Shown in pieces: positions 49,301 through 58,300 of a stretch of DNA of 64,000 bases. The notes under the pieces were generated by a model. It worked only from the letters and a program-made list of their open reading frames with translations. It did no database searches and was not told where the DNA came from. The number at the start of each line of letters is the position of its first letter. Within the stretch, counting starts at the first letter, position 1. Made by a program: the position numbers and the translations under genes. This DNA is from Cristatella mucedo (Eukaryota > Bryozoa > Phylactolaemata > Cristatellidae), in NCBI GenBank assembly GCA_009760855.2, contig WPIO01000012.1, positions 1,657,001-1,721,000 on the forward strand. Reading direction: 5' to 3'.

Positions 49301-52300
49301 TCCCCTTCACTTTACATTATTTCGATATCGGCAGCTTTGAGGAATGGTGGTGCGGCCACTTGGACACCGTTGACTGATTTATTGCAGGTGTCAGCAGCAG
49401 CAGTGACGGCAGCAGCGGCCCGTCCAAGACGAGGTCGGCTGCCTTGCCGCCTCAGCTGGCTCTGCCCGAGCTAGACTATCCCCTGCTGAGCAGTGGAGCC
49501 AGTACTGCTGGCCGGGAGGCAGCCGGTCCCGGTGGCTCTTGGCGTCCAGTTGTGGCAGAGATGGCTACTGCGAGCGTTTTGCCCTATCGGGAATCCAGCC
49601 TGTGCACCGTTGGACCATGTCTCGTCGATGCGTCCACTTTCATGGGCCGTCGATGCCGTGTCGGTTGGGGACCCGGCAACGTGCTGGCTCACTGTGGTGT
49701 CCCGCTCGGGCCTTATACGAGTGTGCACCAAGGTATGTCGCTCGTTGCAGCAATTCATCTATCCACTTGCTCTCATTGTCGTTCGTTGTGAGTTTTTTTG
49801 GCCTCAGTCATTGCTTCAACCATTCAGCCATCGATCCCAAATGGGGCCAAAAAGCAAGGGGCCACACTAAAAAAATAGTATGCTTGGTTAAGCAACTGTC
49901 GTCGCATGTAGCTTCGGGTTGTTGCAAAAGCATTTACTGACTATTCCTGCTTGGCAGTGAGCGATGGCTGTCGCTCGAGCGGGCTAGTGGTTGACTTCCT
50001 TTGAAATCCTCTATGATTGTATAGAGCTGGCTGGCCCCCCCCCCCCCCCCCCCCCCCGCAGAGTTTTCTGCATTGGCCTTCGGAATCTTCCTGCTGTTCC
50101 TTTGCGCTCTGGATGGCATGCTCTTGCCACGGTCATGCACCTCTGAATGGAACTGTCGGATGCTGAGCTGTATGCTGCACCAGACCGATCCATTTACTGT
50201 GCAGCAGCCTCGTTGAGCATGCCGTGGGTGTTGTATGGGTAGTTTATAGATGTAAGTTTACTTAAGGGTAAGCAAGAGCTTGGATAGGGTGGCAGCTTTT
50301 GGGAAGAAAGCTGTTTAGTACCTATGCAGCCGAAAACCTGCAGGTGTTGCACTGTATTTAGGCAGGCTGCCGATTTTAGTGCATTGCCTTGCACGCTGAA
50401 TGCCAGGATAGGAGCGGATTATCAATCGCATCTGTGATGCATTTGTGAGATCCCTCAGCTGCACAAAACGTCAGCGGTAGTCTTTCCTTTCATCTCTAAA
50501 TGTCTTTCTCTTGAAAAATTTAGAAGCTGTGACATGGTGCTATATGAAAGAGTACACCGGTAGTAGGAAAGGCATTATCGGGAAGTAGCAAGTAGCATAT
50601 GGGCTCGTTAGATTTTAGATTGCAAGCAAAAAGTTTGAAGACGTCAGAGGGTAAATGCTTCCTCTGTATGTTCAGCAAATTATCGCATAAGCACTATTTG
50701 ATTGGTCTTTAATGATGCAAAGTGTCGGTGGCTCAGCTGCCTATTTTAGTGCAAAATCTTGTCGACCAATTTCTGCAGAGTGAGTGTGTCACACATTGGT
50801 GAGCGGAAGATTTTCTCCGAAAATAACTGCTTCTGACTCTTCTGGTGTTACTTCTGTTGATCTGAAGCTGTTCTTTCACGTCTGTGCCATGCATCTTCTG
50901 TTGTATAATTTTCCTCACACTTTTGGTAGGTATGGACGTTAGTGGTTTGGCATTACCCACAAGTATCAATGCCACGGGCAAAGCTGAGTTTTCATCTCCC
51001 TATCGTGTCGTGGTGGAGCAGGTGCATGCACAGACGTGCAACAAGAGTCGCATATGGCAGGTGAGATGTCTAGACCCGTGTTATTGCCATTAGCTCTTCT
51101 GCATGTTGCAGCAGCATCTGATTGGCAGGCAAGAGCTGTTCAGGATGAACCGTGACCCTACTAGACTTTTGTGTGTTGAGCTTTTATTCTTTTTGGGCTG
51201 TGCTTGGCAAGTGGAGATGGGTTCCATTGCATTTCCAATTGATCATTGCTGTAGACGGTCTGTTGAGTGCTAACACTACCACATCCCAAATGGACACGAT
51301 TTGCAATTAGGATTGCCTTTTAATTTCTTTTTTCTACTAGCTAGTTTGTGTGTATGTTGTGTGTCGAGCATTTTGTGTGTGTGTGTGTGTGCGAGCGCAT
51401 GCGTGTATACGTCCATGTGTACACCCTCTTAGCGTTAGCCGATGAAATGGTTCAGTAGCATGCATGGAAGTGGGGCACGATTGAGTCAACAGCCCAGTTA
51501 TGGCATTTGGCTCCTCTCTGTCTCCCTCTCCTCTCTTCTCCTCTCGTTTACTCTACTTCCCCTCCCCTTCCCTCCCTCCCTCCCATTAGGCGTTCTCAAT
51601 CGAACTTACTCTGTCATGGTATGTGTGACAACTGTGCTTTGCGACTGCCATGCTGTGTGCCTCTCTTTCTTTTGCTCAGTATGTGGTCGTAGCATTTGGT
51701 TGGCTGTACCCACAGGGCACAGATGTCGGCATACTGCATGTGGGTGCGCCATCCAATGTGCCCGCTAGCCCGTATTGCAGATCGATGTGTATCTGGTGTG
51801 CACGCCACTGGTGGTGGTAGCAGCCGGTCAGCAGCCACCGGCTTGCGCCGAGTCTGCGTTTTGAGCAGCTTGCTGGTGCAACTTACATCTCTATCTAGTC
51901 TAGTGAAGAGAACGCCCTGAAAATACAGCTTGCACACTCGGTCATAAGCGGCGAAGGTGCGCTGAGCGACGAGCTGCCCTCGATGGCTCCTATGGAGGGA
52001 GTGGCGGCGCTGCACGCCTATGGTGAGCAGATCCTCAACGACTTTGAAGAGTGCCCTGCTGATGATCCTTCTGTCAGCCAGCTCCGGCACTGGGTCCTCA
52101 TCTGGGAGCTGTGTTCCGTACTCTGGGGTCAACTGCCCGAGCTTACGTCGGCACCTGCTGAGCCAGGTACGAGCTCATGTGTGTGTGTGTATGTGTGACA
52201 GCTTGTTGTGCCCCTGCGGTCTGGTGGCGCACGAGCCGTCTTTCTGAACGCCATCCTTCCCTGTCTCCCTGTCTCGTCTTTCTATCTCATTTTCACTCAA

Positions 52301-55300
52301 CTTGCTCACTGACGGTCCGTGGCACGTTCCTTTTGCATGCAGCCAAATGCGACGGGGCTACAGCTCAAGACGTGCTCGTGCTGCCAGTGATGGCATGTTG
52401 CAGTCGGTGGGGCAGTGGGCTCAGCCGGCTTTTCACCCTTCTTACAGTACAGAGCTGTTTATGTCGTGTATGTGTATGTCGCTTTCTAAGACCCAGGTTT
52501 GATTGTAGGTACCAAGCTCGTTTTGCCGTATGAGGAGCAGTACGCAAGAAGGGAGGCATTCTCGAGATGGCTTGCTTATGCTGCATCGCAGACGGAAGCT
52601 GCTGGTACTCACGGCCTAGCCAACCAACACTTACAGGTTGGCGTGGCTATATATGTCTCTGCATAGTTTTACTCAGCATTTGTACATGTTGGCAGTCTGC
52701 CTTCGCAATGCCATCTCATTCTTGGTTAGCGCTTTATCTGTATGGGACTGAACACAATAGCTAGCGGCTGTAACTCTCCAGAGTGTTGGATCTATGGGTA
52801 TATGCGCACGTGTGTGTTGTCATTGCCGACATCTGTTAGTATGTTCGCATGCCGTGCAAATGATATCTCTTTCAGGGCGATCGCGGTCCGTCGAAGGTGT
52901 TTGCACATCTATCTGCCGGGTCGGTCCAAAAAGCTTGCCAAGCGGCTGTAGCCTGTGGGGACCATCGCCTGGCCCTGCTGCTGGCGCAGGCAGGCTCGGC
53001 GCAGGCCGTCAAGCATCTCGTTCAGCGGCAGCTGGCCGACTGGCGTCACTCGGAGGTAGGCTGACCCAATGAACGGCGATGCTGCTTCTCAGGGCAGTCA
53101 TTGGCTTCCATTCCGAGTGATGGGGGCCTCCTTCTGCTGCTGCCCACCTGTCTGCCGTGCCTCTGCCTTTGACCAAGAAGGCTGAAGAACGGAACGTGAC
53201 GAAAAGGGCAGTCGTCGCAAGGCGTTGCCGTAATGCAAACTGTTGGCACGCTTTGCAGACGGACCGGTTCGTATCAGAGCATCGCCTCAAGGTGTTTGCC
53301 CTGCTCGCCGGCCGCATGCTGTGGCCCACGAGCAGCCGTGACACAGGCAAAGCAGGCGGCTCGGCCACTCTGATCAACGTGTGCGAGGACCTGGATTGGA
53401 AGCGGGCATTGGCCGTGCACTTTTGGTACGCCTGTCCTTCTTCCGCCGGCATAAGGCTCGCAGTCGAGGCGTACGACGCTGCCTCATCCGGTGGCAGCAG
53501 CCACGGCTGCTTGGAGCCCGAAGGAGCAGAGGCAGATGCGTGGGGCGGTACGTCGAGCGAGCCGTACGCCGCTCCTCCGCTGCCACCCTACCTGGAAGAG
53601 CGCGGCAGCTTCGAGCAGGAAGCAGCCGTCGGGATGGAAGCCAAAGACACGTGCTACCACGTGCTCAGGCTATATTGCGACCGTTCGTACAGGATTGAGC
53701 GGATTCTGAATCCGTTGACATGGACCGACGACCCTCTGGACTACCAGCTGAGGTAGGAGCCGTAGTGGGTAGGGATTGACCTAGCACCCACAGTCGTGCT
53801 TCGTTGCAAGCTGTGGCTTCGCTCTAAATGCATCGACCCGAGACAAGCCACAGAAGTCAGTAAGCGCACTCCGTCTGTCCAGCATAGTCCATGGCAGCTG
53901 GAGCACAAGTGGTTAGCTATCCAATCAAAACACATGCATGTCATGCTTCGAGATGGCTGCTGTGACTGTTTCCGCCTGGGCCCAGTGCCTTACCAGGGCA
54001 TTGCCCTTGGTTCGCTGCCGATAGACTCGTGCCGAGCACTATCATGCAGGGTGTTCCAGTCTTGTAGAACCGGGCTCTACAAGGCCAAGTGTTTGCCATT
54101 GTGTGCTTCGGTTTCGTCAATCCTGTCCTTCCTTTTGCCTCGACTCAGTGCCGACGTAGATGTAAGCACTGCTGCGCAGTGCCCGCAGCAGCACGACGAG
54201 TTGCCGTGCGACACACCGCTAGGGCAGCACCACGAGCACGCCCGAGCTCACTTCATTCCTGCATTGGCATTGACGGTGGCGCGAGGCTAGCTTTTGCCGT
54301 TCGTCCATGCGACTTCTTCCGGCGCCATCCTTGTAGCTGGCACCTGATGGCCGTCCTCGTGGCTCTGGGCTACGGCGGCCAGCTGACGAACGAGTGCCGC
54401 ACTGCCGTACACATGCGCTACGCTGACCAGCTGGAGGCAGCTGACCAGTGGCACTGGGCCGCCTTTGTTCTTCTCCACATTGACGACGTGGACAGGCAAG
54501 TAGTGAATGGACTCGCTCTCGATAGCCTGTCTTGCTGCTGTCGCTGTTGTTGCATCCACCGCCCAGCGACAGTGTGGTCCATCACCCCCCCCCCTTCACG
54601 GGTATGGGGGTAAGCAAAGCTGAGCCGGAGTTATGCATGCACACCCCCTCTATGCTTCCGGGCTGGGCTGTGCATGCTGCACGGCTGGTTAGCACAAGCA
54701 TCGCGTGCGTGCTCACACGTGGGCACTCAGCCTTCAGCAGCAGGTCCGCGGCTCTTTCTGCAGGCGCACGTGGGCCATCAGAAACCTGCTGTCCAGACAC
54801 ATCTCACTCGATTCTGAAGCCTGCTCGGACACGCACGCTGACCGGGAACAGTTTGTCGAGCAGCAGCTAGGCATACCGGCCAGGTTTCTACACGAAGCAA
54901 AGGTGTGCCCACCGTGCTGCTTTCTGTCAGCTGTGGCTTATGAAATTCTTCTTTCATGGCTAATGCCATTGGCACGGATTCAGAGGTCATTTTTGAGAGA
55001 GCACCCCTCCACTCTGAGTGTGAAGGCCTTTACAGCTGCCTCCTCCCCACCCCCCTGTGCCAAGCCTGGTTTCCCTTAGACTACTCGACTTTCACCCGGC
55101 GGGCGGGACTGCCTTGTCTTGTAGGCCACTCGAGCGCTGCAGCTGTGCAGGTTCGACGAGCTGTGCTTGCACCTGATCCAATCTGGTCAGCTGAGTGCCG
55201 CCCACGACGTTCTGCTGCAGCACGTGGCACCTGTGCTCATCACGAGAGGTATGTCAGAAGCAGCCGTGTGCTGCCCACCCCCTGCTGAGCGGTGGCCACC

Positions 55301-58300
55301 GTTTTTGACCAAACCGTGCCGACTCAAAGGTGCTTACCCTTCTGCGTTGTGCATGCCACGTTGCACTTGCAGAAGACTACTCGTCACTGAAACAGCTGCT
55401 AACCGAGGTGGCGCGAGCCGGCGATGTTGCCGGTTGGGACACCGGTGGCCGTATCTATCTAGACTATGTCTCCATCCTGGAGTCGCTTGAGCGTATGGGC
55501 AAGGTAAGAATGTGTGCACTTACCGATCGCCGCATGCCTCTCGTTGTATGTGCTGCCTTTTGCAGCCGTTTGCAACCTTCTTTCAAGGAACCATCTTCTC
55601 TCGGTAGGCTTTGTTGGCTCACGACCCCCCTCTCTTTTTTTTTTACCATACTCTAGCTTTCTTATGCCACTTTTTGTACGCATGCATTTATATGTATATG
55701 TGTCTGCAGCAGGTGCCACAAGTGGGTGTTACGCTTAACAATTTTCGATCCAACTCTTATAAAAACCTGAGCAGCTTTTGGTGCACATGCAGTAGCCAAC
55801 AGACCATCTCAGGCAGCAAAGAGATATCAAGAAGCATAGCTGAATCACAAGGTTGGTTGACGACATGTGTGGAACATGAAGTAGCATTAAAGACATGGCT
55901 GGAAAGGATGTGCCACTGTTGCTGTATGAGTGACGATATCGTTGCCTAATAATTGTAGAAGCAGGTTTCACAGTCTAAGACATGCAGAGCAAAGTGCTCC
56001 ATTGCCAACTGCCTTTAAGCAGAGGAATGGAGCGGCTTATTTATTTTCCAGAGAGCACTCGTGAGCACGAGGAGGCAGGTAGTTGTGTCACAAATCAGCT
56101 AAGTATGAAGGACCCAAGCCATGGCATGCCTGTTAGATCAGAGTAAGAATTTTGCTATATATGCTTTGATCAGCAGTGAGCCATTGCGGCTCCTTTAGAA
56201 AAGGAGATGCACGGCCGAACTTCTTGCATTTATTAACCAACGTTTCAGCCATATTTGTGACCAACTGTATATACTTGATGGCTTTGTTGTCGCACACTGC
56301 AGCACCCCCCCCCCCCGGTGTTTGACTAGCATTCATTTCGAGGGGTAGGGGAAAATATGGAAGAAACGAGTGAGATGCCAAGACAGCTATTGAGAATGTG
56401 GAGAAAGATAGGCTAATAAGATTTGTTCATTCAGTGGCAGCTTACGACCCGTAGACCATCTCGGTTTGATAGATTTTGCAGTGAGAATGCTTGCTATGGC
56501 CAGCAAAGAGCTGCGGGCCTACAGATGTCTGTGGCCCATCGAAGCTGGAAAGCTGCCGTCGTTCAGCATGCTTGCATTGCATGTTCGTCTTCAGGGTGTG
56601 TTATGTGTGTATGCACGAGCTCGCCTGTGTATTGGCTGTGTGCCGGCTGCTCACTGAGATTCAGCGGCTGTAGCGTTCAGCGCTGACCATCAGAGCACCG
56701 ATCCTCTCCCCTCCGGTTCCTTCTAGCGAGAGTGTGCTGTGGGTGAACTGCACAGTATGCAAACAGACGTCGCATCGCTGATGCGAAGGCTTGGTAATCT
56801 GCACTGCCCCACAGCACGGCACCGGTAAGCAGCCATCGTAACCATGCAGCACTGGCCTCCGTCGTAGAGCACTGTCGCTGCTGCCTACTCGCTTCCTCGA
56901 AGGTTGGCCATGCTCGCAATAAACTATTTATGAAACCTGCATGCCACTGGAACAGCATCGTTGCTGCTAGCTGAGGATGCAAAACTTGACACGCAATTAC
57001 CATTGCGTTGCGCTGTTCCGTCGACCTACAAGCTGCTGTTTACCAGCGACAGGCAACCGTTAGGTTGCACGGCGTTTTTCCATTGAAGTCGCCGCTGTGG
57101 TATTGGGTGGCTGGTCGGTCCAGCCTATCGAAGCTGTGATGTGTAGTTGCAGTAGCAGCTTTATGTTATTGCCCCAATTTAAGCCCCGTTGTGCAGCTGT
57201 CCGTTGCTCTGCTCATTAGACGTGGCATCTAAATGTGAAAGCCCTGCCTCCTGGTAATGCTAGAGCTTTCTTGCACCATTCGATTTATCTGCTCTCTGGA
57301 CTCGAACTCGTAGCTCGACACGGTTAGGTGGATTGGGCACCCGTGGCCTTGCTGGTTTTACTTTTCAAGTTAGTGCAACTTGGGTACCTCTTTTTGCTTG
57401 GTCAGCCATGGTTGTGCTAAAGACATGAATGAAACAGCTTTGCAGGCAATGAAGCCTCTCTACTTCAAATATAAAAATTATATAATACATTTTTAGATAC
57501 AATAGAGTATACAATTCATTCCAGGCCTACAGGACCTTAATCTCTATCCAGGCGCTTCACAGATGCCGAAGGGCTTTGTCCACAGCGTTGGTCAGCCGGC
57601 AGCACCACGGATGTTTTGTTTGTGCCCTCATATTTTTGAAGCAGCCAAGTTTCAGTGTAGTGTTGTTGGAATGTATTGGACTGTATTTCACCATAGTTTC
57701 GTTTACAAAAATGTCATCGATAAGCTGGCTTTTTTCATGTGTCGTAAATTAACCACCCAGTTAGAACTGTCACTATCGAGCACAATGCAGCCGAACAGCA
57801 ACCACAGCAGTCAGCTGTTCAGGGACATAGCCGAAGGTTTTTGGCTTAATTAAAGGTAGACGCACAAGGATGTCACCCAGCAGTTAGCTTGCTTAGCATA
57901 GAAAAAAAATTATCATAGGCCAACAGAAGCGGTTAGCCTGTAAGAAAGCCAACCTTGTGCACACGTTGCCTAAGTTTTTTTTTTTTTTTTGACGTCGACA
58001 GAGTAATGCTTCCAACGTGGCAATGCTGCAGACCGACGTAAACCAGCTGGCATTGCATTGCTTCTGCCGTCTGTTTCGATTTGCTTGTGCATGCTTTTGT
58101 TGTTCTGCTCGGTTGTCAGCACGGCAGGCATTCGGTTTTTGCAGGTTGAGCCAAACCGAAATGGCTAAGCGTGTGGCTGTGCTCTACCGTGCTCTGTTGT
58201 CAGCCCAGGCAGAGAGCCGCCGCCCTGCGTCAGCTGGCGAGGGCACCTCCACGCCGTCTGCCAAGTGAGTGCCAGGCCAGCCAAAGGGCGACACAGTGTG

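Noticed and set aside
49471-49758. Antisense frames over Nup96 exons (also 53,009-53,452 and 51,614-52,132)
   Set aside because: They are shadows of G+C-rich coding exons on the opposite strand, without domains of their own.
52343-52465. Possible extra NUP98 exon between exons 25 and 26
   Set aside because: Phase would fit, but the translation in the required frame is Cys/Leu-rich with no similarity to Nup96, and exon 25 joins exon 26 perfectly without it.
56423-57003. Open frames in intron 32 as additional Nup96 exons
   Set aside because: The conserved Nup96 sequence continues directly from exon 32 to exons 33-34; these frames match nothing and one is antisense.
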